A stretch of DNA of 49,662 nucleotides from Oscillospiraceae bacterium. GTDB lineage: Bacteria > Bacillota > Clostridia > Oscillospirales > Ruminococcaceae. The notes under the pieces are model-generated. The model did no database searches, was not told the DNA's origin, and worked only from the letters and a program-made list of their open reading frames with translations. Shown piece by piece: positions 7,683-17,075 of the stretch. The stretch is taken from assembly GCA_020024155.1 (NCBI GenBank), contig JAHHUE010000005.1, forward strand, positions 1 to 49,662, in the 5' to 3' direction. Made by a program: the position numbers and the translations under genes. Within the stretch, counting starts at the first letter, position 1. Each line of letters begins with the position of its first letter.

Positions 7683-9491
7683 TTATTCAAATATAGGTTC
7701 TATAATATAACTTAATGGATTAACCTTATAAATTTTATCACGATGCTTAATTTCAACCGGAGTATTTCCTCTGTTTACTGCTGTAAGAACCTCATATTTA
7801 TGATTATCAGAATATCTTACATAAGATATACATTCATCACTTGCATAAATAAAATATAAGTTACCCTTAGCAAATATATGGTTGTTATTTCTTATGGCAG
7901 AAATGTGTTTAACATTATCAAGAATATATCTGTCCATATTCCACCACTTAAAATATCCACGATTAAATGGGTCACGATATCCTTGCATACCAATTTCATC
8001 ACCATAGTATATACAAGGAACACCAGGCAGAGTAAATAACAACGCAAAACCACAAACGATAAGTTTTTTTGCTTTTTCATAATTATCGGCAGATAATAAT
8101 CGGTTTGATTGCCAATACCTGTTGGTACCATAAGGGTCTTCTCCACATAAAGCAGTTATAGCTCTTGGAGTATCATGAGTTGAAAGACTGTTCATAGCAA
8201 CATCAAGAGCCTCTTTTGGATAATTTTCGTATATTGTGAAAATGTCCTCACAGAAGTTATGCCCACTTGTTCCGGTTAGAAAATTTAATATGGCTGTTCT
8301 AAAAGGATAATTCATAGTGCTGTCAAGACCAGAACCTAATAGATAACGCCTTCTTTTATTGTAGCTTATTTTATTTGTAGCATCTTCCCATACTTCGCCG
8401 ATTAAAAGTTTGTCATCACCATGTTTTTTTATAGCAATTCTTATTTTATCTATAAAATCATCAGGAAGTTCATCAGCTACATCAAGCCTAAAACCGTCTG
8501 CACCTTGTGAAAGCCAATAATCAATTACACCATTTTCTGCACATATAAAATTTATATAATCCGGTTCATTTTCATTTACTTCTGGCAAAGTATCAAAACC
8601 CCACCAAGCTCTGTAACCACATTCGTATTTTGAAGAAAAGTCATACCATTTTCTATATGGGCTATCCAAATGATTAAATGCCCCGTTAGAAGTGTATCTG
8701 CCTTCTTTATTAAAATATATGCTGTCACTGCCCGTATGGCTGAAAACGCCGTCTAATATTATTCTCATATTTCTCTTGTGAGCTTTTTCGCAAAGATTAT
8801 GAAAATCTTCAAGAGTGCCAAGGTCTGGGTCTATTTTCATATAATTTGCTGTGTTATAGCGATGATTTGAATGAGCCTCAAATATAGGGTTTAGATATAT
8901 ATATCTAAACCCAAGCTCTTCAAGATAATCAAGCTTATCAGCTATGCCTTTTAAATCTCCACCAAAATAATCTTTGTTAAGATATCCGTCAGGTTGAGTG
9001 GAAGGGTAGAAAAAAGGCTCTTCATCTTTATTTTCTCTATAAATTCTATCAGAAAAATATAGCGTGCTTTTTTTATTACCCTCGTAAAATCTATCAGGAA
9101 AAATTTGATAAAAAACTTTGCCTTTTGCTTGTTCAGGTGTGGTAAAGTTTTTGTCATAAACAGTAAGTTGAAATTTACCACCATTTTTGGCGATTTTTCC
9201 TTCACCTTTACCGGCATTATATACACCATAACCATTGTCACCTAGGTCGAAACAATAAAAATAAAGTCCAGTTTCTAAGGGAACAAAAGAAACGGTAAAA
9301 ATGAATTTACCGTTTTCCTGTTTTTTGAATTTCATAGCCAGTTTTTGTATATCATTATTTTCCTTTTGAATGGACAGAGAAGGGTGAATGTCCCTTCTGT
9401 CCAAAGCGATAGAAAAATCTATATTAGTATTTTGCTTTACAGCACCAAAAGGAGTTTTGTAAAAAGCATTCCTACTATTAAAAACCTGCAT
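7683..9491 (-). CDS. GH13 alpha-glucan hydrolase (neopullulanase/maltodextrinase type)
   Basis: This 602-residue enzyme has no signal peptide, so it acts in the cytoplasm on glycogen or maltodextrins. Residues 1-120 form an N-terminal beta-sandwich typical of neopullulanase and cyclomaltodextrinase. The catalytic barrel follows: YQIFPDRF (128-135), region I LDGVFSHTG with D247, region II GFRLD with nucleophile D337, region III GEVWED with acid/base E366, and region IV THD with D440. All catalytic residues are present. The gene begins 8 bp after glgP on the same strand, so the pair probably act together: the phosphorylase shortens chains and this enzyme handles branched or short ones. The exact specificity cannot be read from sequence. 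Confidence 0.9.
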   Translation of the reverse strand: MQVFNSRNAFYKTPFGAVKQNTNIDFSIALDRRDIHPSLSIQKENNDIQKLAMKFKKQENGKFIFTVSFVPLETGLYFYCFDLGDNGYGVYNAGKGEGKIAKNGGKFQLTVYDKNFTTPEQAKGKVFYQIFPDRFYEGNKKSTLYFSDRIYRENKDEEPFFYPSTQPDGYLNKDYFGGDLKGIADKLDYLEELGFRYIYLNPIFEAHSNHRYNTANYMKIDPDLGTLEDFHNLCEKAHKRNMRIILDGVFSHTGSDSIYFNKEGRYTSNGAFNHLDSPYRKWYDFSSKYECGYRAWWGFDTLPEVNENEPDYINFICAENGVIDYWLSQGADGFRLDVADELPDDFIDKIRIAIKKHGDDKLLIGEVWEDATNKISYNKRRRYLLGSGLDSTMNYPFRTAILNFLTGTSGHNFCEDIFTIYENYPKEALDVAMNSLSTHDTPRAITALCGEDPYGTNRYWQSNRLLSADNYEKAKKLIVCGFALLFTLPGVPCIYYGDEIGMQGYRDPFNRGYFKWWNMDRYILDNVKHISAIRNNNHIFAKGNLYFIYASDECISYVRYSDNHKYEVLTAVNRGNTPVEIKHRDKIYKVNPLSYIIEPIFE

Positions 9492-9499
9492 AAATCACC

Positions 9500-11908
9500 T
9501 TAAATTATTCTTTCTAGATTCCAAATATTTTTTGCGTAATCATCAATAGCTCTGTCAGCAGAGAATTTACCGGCATTGGCAATATTCATAAGGCTCATTC
9601 TGCCAAATTTGAATTTATCTTTATATAATTCTCTCACATAACGTTGTGTGCTATGATAACTTTCAAAATCAGCCATAACCATATATGGGTCAATGTTAAA
9701 TAAGTTATCTTCTATTTCGTGGAAATAAACACCATTCAGACCACTTCTTAAAAGAGAAACAACTTTTTGGAGAATAGGACTTCTGTCAATATAGTAATGT
9801 GGATTGTAACCAGATGCTTTAAGTGAATTAACTTCTGGAGTTTCCATACCAAATTGAATAAAGTTTTCGCTGCCACAATTTTGTTTTATTTCAACATTAG
9901 CACCGTCAAATGTACCCAAAGTTATAGCGCCATTAATCATAAATTTCATATTACCAGTACCAGAAGCCTCTGTTCCGGCCAAAGAAATTTGTTCGCTTAT
10001 TTCACTTGCAGGCATAAGTTTTTCACTCATTGAAACAGAGTAATTTTCAAGATAAACAACTTTAAGCTTATCTTTTGTATCTACATCATTTTCCACAAGG
10101 TCTTTAATTGTGAGAATAAGATGTATAATCTGTTTTGCCATATAATAACCAGGGGCAGCTTTTGCACCAAAAATATAGGTTTTAGGTGTGAAGTCCATAT
10201 TAGGATTTTCTTTAATTTCAATATATTCTGCAAGAATATTTAAAGCATTTAAGTGCTGGCGTTTATATTCATGAAGACGCTTAACTTGAACATCAAATAT
10301 AGAGTCAGGATTTATTTTTTCACCTGTTGTTTCATAAAGATAGTTTGCAAAATTTACCTTGTTTTTATGCTTGATTTCCAAAAGTTCATTGATAGCTTGC
10401 TTGTCATCTTTATATTTTTCAAGTTGTTTAAGTGAAAAAGCGTTTTTCTTATAACTTTCTCCAATATGTTTATCTAAAAATTCACATAAATCAGGATTGC
10501 TTTGAAGTAACCATCTTCTATAAGCAATGCCGTTTGTAACATTTTTGAATTTCCTTGGCTCAAACAGGAAATAGTCGTGAAAAACAGTGTCTTTTATAAT
10601 TTCGGAATGTAGTTCTGAAACACCATTTATAGAATGACATACATAGCAACAAATGTTTGCAGTTCGTACTTCATTTTCATGGATAAGACTCATATATTCA
10701 ATTTTTCCTGTATCACCAGGGAATTTTTTGTATAATTCTTCAATAGCTCTTCTGTTAAGCTCTTCAAGAATATCATAAATCCTTGGCAATGTTTCTTTAA
10801 ATAAAATTGCATTCCATTTTTCCAAAGCCTCTGGAAGAACAGTGTGGTTTGTATAGGCAAAAGTATTTTTTACAATATCGTATGCTTGGTCCCAACCATA
10901 TCCACATTCATCAAGAAGAACACGCATAAGTTCTAAAATAGCAAGAGTTGGGTGTGTATCGTTTATGTGTATAGCAACTTTATCTGCAAAATTATCAAGT
11001 GTGCCATACTCAGCCATATGGTTGTGAATAATATCATTGATACTTGCACTGCAAAAGAAATATTGTTGTTTAAGTCTTAAAATTTTACCTTCGATATGAT
11101 TGTCGTTAGGGTAAAGAACTTTTGATATAAGTTCGGCATCACCGCTGGCCTTCATTGCTTGGCTGTAATCACCTTTGTTGAAACTTTCCATATCAATTGT
11201 TTTTGCTTTTGCTTTCCATAATCTTAGTTTGGAAACTCCCTTGGAATCGTATCCAGATATATACATATCATAAGGAACAGCAATAACACTTGTATAGTCT
11301 TTATGGATAACATGATGGAAATTGCCACTCCAAACATTTTCGACATTTCCGCCAAATTTAACTTCAAAGCTTTGGTTAGGGTGAGCTTTTAACCATACTT
11401 CACCACCTGGAAGCCAGTTGTCTGGTTTTTCCATTTGCCAACCATTAACTATTTTTTGTTTAAAAATACCGTATTCGTAAAGAATAGAATATCCGCCACC
11501 AGCGTATTGGTCACTGGCTAAGGCGTCCATAAAGCAAGCAGCAAGGCGTCCAAGACCACCATTGCCCAAACCTGCGTCTGGTTCACACTCATATATTTTA
11601 TCTTCTGGTACACCAAAAGAATCAAACATTTCTTTTGCCACACCATCAAGACCCATATTGTAAAGGTTTGTTTTTAGACTGCGACCCATTAAAAATTCGA
11701 TACAAAGGTAATATACCTTTTTCTTGTTTTGACCATAAGTATCAGCCATAAATTCTTTATTTTTTTTGCTAAGCATAGTTCTTATGCACATAGCAGTAGC
11801 TTTATAAATATCATCATAATTTGCGTTTTCAATTGTTGTTGAGTATTCTTCACTGAGAATTTTTTTTACTTTTTCAGACAGTTCATTAGATGTAATGTTG
11901 TATTGCAA
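9500..11908 (-). CDS. glgP: Glycogen/maltodextrin phosphorylase
   Basis: This 802-residue PLP enzyme releases glucose-1-phosphate from alpha-1,4-glucans. Signature regions include GNGGLGRLAACFMDA near residue 116, INDTHPTL, and EASGTGNMKFMINGA, which contains the PLP-binding Lys. The length is normal for the bacterial family. The start is a TTG, 7 bp after GGGAG. It is the first gene of a two-gene operon with the GH13 enzyme. A promoter with TTGAAA-16-TATACT lies upstream, with a perfect 10-bp inverted repeat at the likely transcription start. Glycogen and maltodextrin phosphorylases are hard to separate by sequence. Confidence 0.95.
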   Translation of the reverse strand: MQYNITSNELSEKVKKILSEEYSTTIENANYDDIYKATAMCIRTMLSKKNKEFMADTYGQNKKKVYYLCIEFLMGRSLKTNLYNMGLDGVAKEMFDSFGVPEDKIYECEPDAGLGNGGLGRLAACFMDALASDQYAGGGYSILYEYGIFKQKIVNGWQMEKPDNWLPGGEVWLKAHPNQSFEVKFGGNVENVWSGNFHHVIHKDYTSVIAVPYDMYISGYDSKGVSKLRLWKAKAKTIDMESFNKGDYSQAMKASGDAELISKVLYPNDNHIEGKILRLKQQYFFCSASINDIIHNHMAEYGTLDNFADKVAIHINDTHPTLAILELMRVLLDECGYGWDQAYDIVKNTFAYTNHTVLPEALEKWNAILFKETLPRIYDILEELNRRAIEELYKKFPGDTGKIEYMSLIHENEVRTANICCYVCHSINGVSELHSEIIKDTVFHDYFLFEPRKFKNVTNGIAYRRWLLQSNPDLCEFLDKHIGESYKKNAFSLKQLEKYKDDKQAINELLEIKHKNKVNFANYLYETTGEKINPDSIFDVQVKRLHEYKRQHLNALNILAEYIEIKENPNMDFTPKTYIFGAKAAPGYYMAKQIIHLILTIKDLVENDVDTKDKLKVVYLENYSVSMSEKLMPASEISEQISLAGTEASGTGNMKFMINGAITLGTFDGANVEIKQNCGSENFIQFGMETPEVNSLKASGYNPHYYIDRSPILQKVVSLLRSGLNGVYFHEIEDNLFNIDPYMVMADFESYHSTQRYVRELYKDKFKFGRMSLMNIANAGKFSADRAIDDYAKNIWNLERII

Positions 11909-11944
11909 AATTACACTCCCTTTCGCTAAGTATTTTAATTAAAT

Positions 11945-11970
11945 ATTAAATTATATAACGATAATTTAAT
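11945..11970. repeat. Perfect inverted repeat at the glgP transcription start
   Basis: ATTAAATTAT (11945-11954) and ATAATTTAAT (11961-11970) are perfect complements around 6 bases. The repeat begins at the predicted start of the glgP message, so it may be an operator or a 5' hairpin. Confidence 0.55.
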
Positions 11971-11976
11971 GGTAAT

Positions 11977-12004
11977 AGTATATCATAATATATAATTCTT
12001 TCAA
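11977..12004 (-). promoter_or_regulatory. Candidate glgP promoter
   Basis: On the minus strand, TTGAAA (12004-11999) and TATACT (11982-11977) are 16 bp apart. This places the start near 11970. Confidence 0.6.
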
Positions 12005-12115
12005 TAAAAATTTAATGAAATAGCAAAACATTGATGTTGCCAAAAAAACAATAATATTGTATTATTATATTGAGTAATTATGCTTATATTTTTATATACA
12101 GTTAAGGAGATTATT

Positions 12116-12469
12116 ATGCCTTTAAATAAGATAAAATTAAACATAGCTGGTGGAACATATACAATAAATTCTATGGACCCAGAAGAACATATACTTTCAA
12201 TAGCAAAAACACTTGATGAAGATATGAGAGAAGTTTTGGAACAAAGTCAGTCAGCATCTGTAACAGCAGCAGCTGTTCTTTGTGCAATGACATACCTTGA
12301 TAAGCTTGAAAAAAGCACTAAGAGTGCAGATAATATGCGTTTGCAGATAAAAGAATATCTTGAAGAAGCAAATAAAGCAAGATTTGAAGCAGAAAAAGTA
12401 AAAATAGAATTGGAAAAACTTAAAGTTGATATTCAATTCCTTAAAAATCAGAGAGGAAACAATGAGTAA
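12116..12469 (+). CDS. zapA: Cell division protein ZapA
   Basis: The 117-residue protein binds FtsZ and bundles its protofilaments at midcell. The N-terminal part carries the family pattern (NKIKLNIAGGTYTI, then ILSIAKTLDEDM); the rest is a long coiled coil, residues 70-117. I use the ATG at 12116 because AAGGAGA ends 5 bp before it; an upstream in-frame start at 12080 has no ribosome binding site. The last codons overlap the next gene by 8 bp. The zapA, U32 peptidase order is common in clostridia. Confidence 0.9.
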   Translation: MPLNKIKLNIAGGTYTINSMDPEEHILSIAKTLDEDMREVLEQSQSASVTAAAVLCAMTYLDKLEKSTKSADNMRLQIKEYLEEANKARFEAEKVKIELEKLKVDIQFLKNQRGNNE

Positions 12470-14501
12470 TAATTTTGAAATTTTAGCTCCGGCAGGGGAT
12501 TTTGATAATCTTAAAGCTGCCGTTTTTTCTGGCGCAAATGCAGTTTATCTTGGTGTGCAGAGCTTTAACGCAAGAGCTTCTGCAACAAATTTTGATTATC
12601 AAGTTTTGAGCGAAGCTGTAAAATTCTGTCACGCAAGAAATGTAAAAGTAAATGTTACTTTAAATACAATTCTATACGATACAGAAATTAACAATTTTGC
12701 TCAAACAGTAAAAGAAGTGGCAAAATGTGGGGTTGATGCAGTTATTTTGCAAGACTTGGCATCTGCCAAAATTGCAAAAGAAATAGCACCACATCTTGCA
12801 AGACATGGGTCAACTCAGATGGCTGTACACACCTTGGAAGGTGCTTTACAGCTTAAAGAAATGGGGTATACTCGTGTTATTCTTGCCAGAGAGTTATCAT
12901 TTGAACAAATAAAATATATTACAGAAAACTGTGGAATAGAAACAGAAGTGTTTATACATGGCGCTTTGTGTGTAAGTCTTTCTGGTCAGTGCTATGCAAG
13001 TACATTTTTAGGTGGCAGAAGCGGAAACCGTGGTCGTTGTGCTGGTACTTGCCGTTTGCCGTTTTCAGCAAAAGGTGATAAAGATGATAACCATCTCAGC
13101 TTAAAGGACCTTTGTGGCATTGATATGATAGGTCAGCTTAAAGATATTGGTGTAAAATGTGTAAAGATAGAAGGCAGACTTCGTACACCAGAGTATGTTG
13201 CGGGTGCAGTTGATGCTTGCGTTACAGCATTAAAAGGCGAAAAATATGACAAGCAAATGCTTCGTGATACTTTCAGCCGTTCTGGGTTTACAAATAATTT
13301 CCTTGAAAATAGATTTTCAAATGATATATTTGGTGTAAGAACAGCAGAAGACACTAAAAAAACAAAAGAAGTATTGCCACAATTGCGTCAGCTTTATCGC
13401 AGAGAAGGCCAGTTTGTTCCTGTCAGATTTACATTTAATATGACAGAAACTGGTGGACAGATCTCTATCACAGACGGAGTTAACAGCTTTTCTGAAAACA
13501 TTACAGAAGAATTGCAAACAACAGAAAACGACTATGCAAAAAGTGTATCAAATGCTCTTGCAAAACTTGGTGGTACACCATTTTATCTTGAAAAAGCAGA
13601 TATAAATGTTATTCAAGGTAAATATCTTCCACTTTCTGCAATAAACGAGTCAAGAAGAATTTTGGTTCAAAAACTTCTTGATATAAGAAGTATTGCCAAT
13701 ATTTATGAAATTAAAGATTTTAAATTTGAACAAAATAGCCCAAGACAGCAAAAACCAAAGCTAATTGCTCGTTTTGAAAATATACAGCAGATACCACAAG
13801 AATATGCAGATAAGTTTGAATATATTATTCTGCCAATAGAATTTGCTAATGATTTTGATGTGAATATAGATAAATCAAAGGTTGTACTTGAACTTCCAAG
13901 AGATATGTTTAATGGTACAGAAGAACTTAAAAAACAGATAAACAATGCAAAAGAAATTGGTTTTTCTGCTTTTTGTGTTCAGAATATTGGTCATATACCT
14001 CTTGTAAAGGGCGAAAAAGTATTTTCATCATTTACACTTAATGTTTCAAACTCTGTTTCAGCTGAGGAATATTCAAAATTAGGAGTGGAATTTATAACTG
14101 TAAGTCCTGAAATTACATTGGAAAATATTAAACGAATATCTCAAAACGTTAAAACAATAGTTTATGGATACGGACACATTCCACTTATGCTTACAAAATC
14201 ATGTCCAATAAGCAATGTAAGAAAATGCAGTGAGTGTGACGGACAAGGATTTTTAACAGATAGAAAAGGTGTAAAAATGCCAGTACGCTGTCACGGAAAA
14301 GCAAAAGGCTATCGTGAGATTTTCAATGCAATACCACTTTATATGGGTGATAGAGTAAATGAAATTAATGCAGATTATATTTCTTTGAACTTTACAGTTG
14401 AAAGCAAAGGAAATATAGCCAAAATTATAGATAAATTCTTGAAATCAGAGCCTTTTGGAAAAGATTTTACAAGAGGATTATATTATAAAGGTTCAATTTA
14501 A
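12462..14501 (+). CDS. U32 peptidase-family protein with C-terminal DUF3656-type domain
   Basis: The 679-residue protein starts at the ATG overlapping the end of zapA, with GAGAGG just before it. It begins with the U32 barrel (ILAPAGDFDNLKAAV; AVYLGVQSFNARAS). The conserved Cys set lies at GALCVSLSGQC and RGRCAGTC, and further Cys at CPISNVRKCSEC may complete an iron-sulfur site. This long form, with a DUF3656-type region after about residue 370, resembles E. coli RlhA, which acts in hydroxylation of 23S rRNA C2501. Older annotations call the family collagenase-like. The RlhA-type role is inferred from domain layout. Confidence 0.87.
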   Translation: MSNNFEILAPAGDFDNLKAAVFSGANAVYLGVQSFNARASATNFDYQVLSEAVKFCHARNVKVNVTLNTILYDTEINNFAQTVKEVAKCGVDAVILQDLASAKIAKEIAPHLARHGSTQMAVHTLEGALQLKEMGYTRVILARELSFEQIKYITENCGIETEVFIHGALCVSLSGQCYASTFLGGRSGNRGRCAGTCRLPFSAKGDKDDNHLSLKDLCGIDMIGQLKDIGVKCVKIEGRLRTPEYVAGAVDACVTALKGEKYDKQMLRDTFSRSGFTNNFLENRFSNDIFGVRTAEDTKKTKEVLPQLRQLYRREGQFVPVRFTFNMTETGGQISITDGVNSFSENITEELQTTENDYAKSVSNALAKLGGTPFYLEKADINVIQGKYLPLSAINESRRILVQKLLDIRSIANIYEIKDFKFEQNSPRQQKPKLIARFENIQQIPQEYADKFEYIILPIEFANDFDVNIDKSKVVLELPRDMFNGTEELKKQINNAKEIGFSAFCVQNIGHIPLVKGEKVFSSFTLNVSNSVSAEEYSKLGVEFITVSPEITLENIKRISQNVKTIVYGYGHIPLMLTKSCPISNVRKCSECDGQGFLTDRKGVKMPVRCHGKAKGYREIFNAIPLYMGDRVNEINADYISLNFTVESKGNIAKIIDKFLKSEPFGKDFTRGLYYKGSI

Positions 14502-14519
14502 AGGAAGGAAATTGTAAAA

Positions 14520-14780
14520 ATGAAGAAAAACTTTTTATTCTTGTTTTATCTTCTTGCAGGTATTCTTGTTGGTGCAGTAATAGCAAGTGTTTGCAAAGGT
14601 ATTCCACTGTTAAGTTGGTTATCTTATTCACAGTCAATTGGATTTTCTCCAACAAATCCAGCAGTGTTGGATTTAAGCATAATAAAAATAACATTTGGTT
14701 TTGCAATGTCAATTTCTATTGCTCAAATTATTACAATTATTATTGCTTTGTATTTCTATAAACATTCAAAGGTGAGATAG
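14520..14780 (+). CDS. DUF4321 small membrane protein
   Basis: The 86-residue protein has two predicted membrane helices (about 5-30 and 55-80) joined by a loop with SYSQSIGFSPTNPAVLDL, which matches the DUF4321 family. AAGGAAG precedes the ATG. It sits between the U32 gene and maf with short gaps, as often seen in clostridial division and shape gene clusters. Its function is unknown. Confidence 0.8.
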   Translation: MKKNFLFLFYLLAGILVGAVIASVCKGIPLLSWLSYSQSIGFSPTNPAVLDLSIIKITFGFAMSISIAQIITIIIALYFYKHSKVR

Positions 14781-14781
14781 T

Positions 14782-15405
14782 ATGAAAATTGTTTTGGCAT
14801 CAACATCGCCAAGAAGACAAGAACTGCTTAAACAGATTTTTGATGAATTTAGCTGCGTAGCTCCACAGTTTGATGAAGGAAGCGTAAAAATAAAAAATGC
14901 TAAACAAAGATGTATGACTTTAAGTTGTCAAAAGTGTAAAGTAGCATTGGATAATTGCGATGAAAACACTGTGATTATTGCGAGTGATACAGTTGTTGAC
15001 TTTAATGGACATATTTTGGAAAAGCCAAAAGACAAACAAGATGCTTATAATATGATAAAATCTTTGTTAGGTAATGAACATAAAGTGCATACAGCTGTTA
15101 CTGTTTATTTTGATAAAAAGTATTATACTTTCTGTGAAACTGCAACTGTTTATGTTGATTATATGAACGATGGTGAAATAGAAAATTATGTTAACACTGT
15201 AAATAATCAAGTATCTGACAACAAGCATTGTTATATTTGGGAAGGTAAGGCAGGTGCTTATGGTATACAAGATGTTTTTGGCGCAAGATATATAAAAGGT
15301 ATAAAAGGTGATTATTATACAGTTATGGGATTGCCTGTCAACAGATTATATAAACTATTTCGTAAATTGGGTGTTCTTGACTTATCAGGAAATTTAATAG
15401 ATTAG
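14782..15405 (+). CDS. maf: Maf-family nucleotide pyrophosphatase
   Basis: The 207-residue cytoplasmic enzyme hydrolyses dTTP/UTP or modified nucleotides to monophosphates. The N-terminus has LASTSPRRQELL with the family Ser-Pro-Arg-Arg. IIASDTVVDF carries the catalytic Asp region, LEKPKDKQDAYNMI is the conserved Lys-Pro loop, and AGAYGIQDVF is the C-terminal motif. The ATG follows the DUF4321 stop by one base, so translation is probably coupled. In many Firmicutes maf is followed by radC and mreB; here radC is absent and two other genes intervene. Confidence 0.93.
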   Translation: MKIVLASTSPRRQELLKQIFDEFSCVAPQFDEGSVKIKNAKQRCMTLSCQKCKVALDNCDENTVIIASDTVVDFNGHILEKPKDKQDAYNMIKSLLGNEHKVHTAVTVYFDKKYYTFCETATVYVDYMNDGEIENYVNTVNNQVSDNKHCYIWEGKAGAYGIQDVFGARYIKGIKGDYYTVMGLPVNRLYKLFRKLGVLDLSGNLID

Positions 15406-15410
15406 TAAAT

Positions 15411-15458
15411 AAAAATCTGTCAAATGGATATATAACCATTGACAGATTTTATTTTTTA
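15411..15458 (+). terminator. Terminator after maf
   Basis: AAATCTGTCAA and its complement TTGACAGATTT form a long stem with inner TGG/CCA pairs, followed by ATTTTTT. Confidence 0.8.
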
Positions 15459-15505
15459 GTTCGTAGATGATATAAAATTGAAATAAATAATTTAAAATTT
15501 ATACA

Positions 15506-15534
15506 TTGACTAGTGTTAATTATAAAAATATAAT
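15506..15534 (+). promoter_or_regulatory. Promoter of the SdpI-like gene
   Basis: TTGACT (15506-15511) and TATAAT (15529-15534) are 17 bp apart, so the two inserted genes have their own transcription. Confidence 0.7.
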
Positions 15535-15576
15535 AAATTCAAATACATAATAGAAAGGAAAAGAAAGAAAAAAAGT

Positions 15577-15954
15577 ATGTTTGGCTGGATATATATGTTG
15601 GTTGTAGACTTGATTATACCATTGACAATGATTATATTAGGTGCTGTTTTTATGAAAAAACCACCTAAAAATATAAATTATTTATTTGGGTATAGAACAC
15701 CTCGTTCCACAAAGAATGAAGATACATGGCAGTTTGCTCATAATTATTGTGGAAAAATATGGGTAAGTTGGGGCTGGGTATTGTTAATATTATCTTTACT
15801 TCCGTTTATAATATTGATAGGAAAAGATAAAGATTTAATAGCAACAGTTGGAGGAGCTATAAGCATTATTCAATTGATAGTTATTCTATTGACTATTGTT
15901 CCAGTTGAAAAAGAATTGAAAAAAACATTTGATGAAAATGGAAACAGAAAATAA
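15577..15954 (+). CDS. SdpI-family membrane protein
   Basis: The 125-residue protein has three predicted membrane segments (about 5-27, 65-83 and 88-110). Between the first two lies the SdpI-family signature NYLFGYRTPRSTKNEDTWQF and the following AHNYCGK. Bacillus SdpI protects cells from the SDP cannibalism toxin and acts with the repressor SdpR. No toxin or sdpR-like gene lies nearby, and many family members have no known partner. The gene has its own promoter and is followed 21 bp later by a lipoprotein gene. The pair lies between maf and mreB, where radC is usual. Confidence 0.85.
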   Translation: MFGWIYMLVVDLIIPLTMIILGAVFMKKPPKNINYLFGYRTPRSTKNEDTWQFAHNYCGKIWVSWGWVLLILSLLPFIILIGKDKDLIATVGGAISIIQLIVILLTIVPVEKELKKTFDENGNRK

Positions 15955-15975
15955 TTATAAAAAGGAAAATTAAAA

Positions 15976-16833
15976 ATGAAAAAAATAATAAAAAAAATAA
16001 GCTTATTGCTTGCGTTCTTATTTTTGTTTGTAGCTTGTAGTAAAGATGATGAAAAACAAGATAATGTGCAATCAAACAAAGTTGATAGAGAACATGCTTA
16101 TTTAGTTGATACAAAAACACAGAAAGAAATTAAAAGTCTTTTGGAAAAACATGGCGTTACAACAGAGCAGAGCGATATTCTTATTTCATGGGCAAATGAC
16201 TACAATTCAAGAATTACTTCAAAACCATTGAAAGAAGGATTTATTTCAGGACAAGAGGTAGATTACAACACTATATTTATAGAAAATAAAGAGGCAGAAG
16301 ATGGATATATTTATCCAGAAGCAAATTGCCGTTTAACAAGTTATCTACTTATGAAAAATATGATAGAAACAAACAAAAAACAAATAAGTGATGATACTTT
16401 TTTGGTGTTTGATATTGAAGCAATTGATAGCTATGAGCCATTTTATATGAACAAAGATGAAAGAGATAATTTTATTACTTTGTTTAACTGGGTTCCAATG
16501 GAAGATGCTAAAACACTTGAAGAACACAAAGAAAAAATAAAGAATGCATGGAAAGATAGAGATATAAAAATAAATGGAAATGATATTTCACTTATAACAG
16601 TTTATTTGCATTCAACTTTTGATGATGTGCGTTTTGTTGGGCATACAGGTGTTTTGATAGAAGAAAAAAATGAATTGATTTTTATTGAAAAATATGGACC
16701 AATTTATCCATTTAAAACTACAAAATTTAAAGATAGAGATGATTTAAAGGAATACTTGCTTTCAAGACCAGATTTGTATGGTGACGAAACAGAATTAGAA
16801 CCAATTGTAATGGAAAACGATAAAGTGATATAG
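15976..16833 (+). CDS. Putative lipoprotein, DUF4300-like
   Basis: The 285-residue protein has a signal peptide with lipobox FVAC (Cys at about residue 21), so it should be anchored outside the membrane. The mature part includes ANCRLTSYLLMKNMI and a later VGHTGVLIE region, which recall the DUF4300 family; that recognition is from memory. It follows the SdpI-like gene closely and probably shares its promoter. A terminator follows. Its function is unknown. Confidence 0.75.
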   Translation: MKKIIKKISLLLAFLFLFVACSKDDEKQDNVQSNKVDREHAYLVDTKTQKEIKSLLEKHGVTTEQSDILISWANDYNSRITSKPLKEGFISGQEVDYNTIFIENKEAEDGYIYPEANCRLTSYLLMKNMIETNKKQISDDTFLVFDIEAIDSYEPFYMNKDERDNFITLFNWVPMEDAKTLEEHKEKIKNAWKDRDIKINGNDISLITVYLHSTFDDVRFVGHTGVLIEEKNELIFIEKYGPIYPFKTTKFKDRDDLKEYLLSRPDLYGDETELEPIVMENDKVI

Positions 16834-16837
16834 ATAT

Positions 16838-16870
16838 AAAAAAGCATCGTAAATATACGGTGCTTTTTGT
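16838..16870 (+). terminator. Terminator after the DUF4300-like gene
   Basis: AAAGCATCGTA (16841-16851) pairs with TACGGTGCTTT (16856-16866) with one G-T wobble, and more T follows. Confidence 0.8.
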
Positions 16871-16948
16871 TCATATAAAATTATAATATATGTTGGATAA
16901 AATGGTTATTTTTGGATTAAAAATTATTAAAATGGTTAAAATAAAGTG

Positions 16949-16977
16949 GTGCAAAAAAAATAATAATATGATATAAT
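16949..16977 (+). promoter_or_regulatory. Candidate distal promoter of the mre operon
   Basis: GTGCAA (16949-16954) and TATAAT (16972-16977) are 17 bp apart. If used, it gives an mreB leader of about 300 nt. Confidence 0.5.
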
Positions 16978-17030
16978 TAACAAATAATCTGACTTAAAAT
17001 TATCAAAATATAAGAAGGGAGAGTATATTT

Positions 17031-17075
17031 TTGTTATTCCATGTAAAATATGGTGCTTTTAAAAGTAGATTTTAG
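17031..17075 (+). other. Possible 14-codon leader peptide before mreB
   Basis: TTG at 17031 follows the strong GAAGGGAGAG by a good distance and opens a 14-codon frame, LLFHVKYGAFKSRF, ending in TAG. It could be a translated leader or the start of a decayed gene. Coding use is unproven. Confidence 0.3.
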
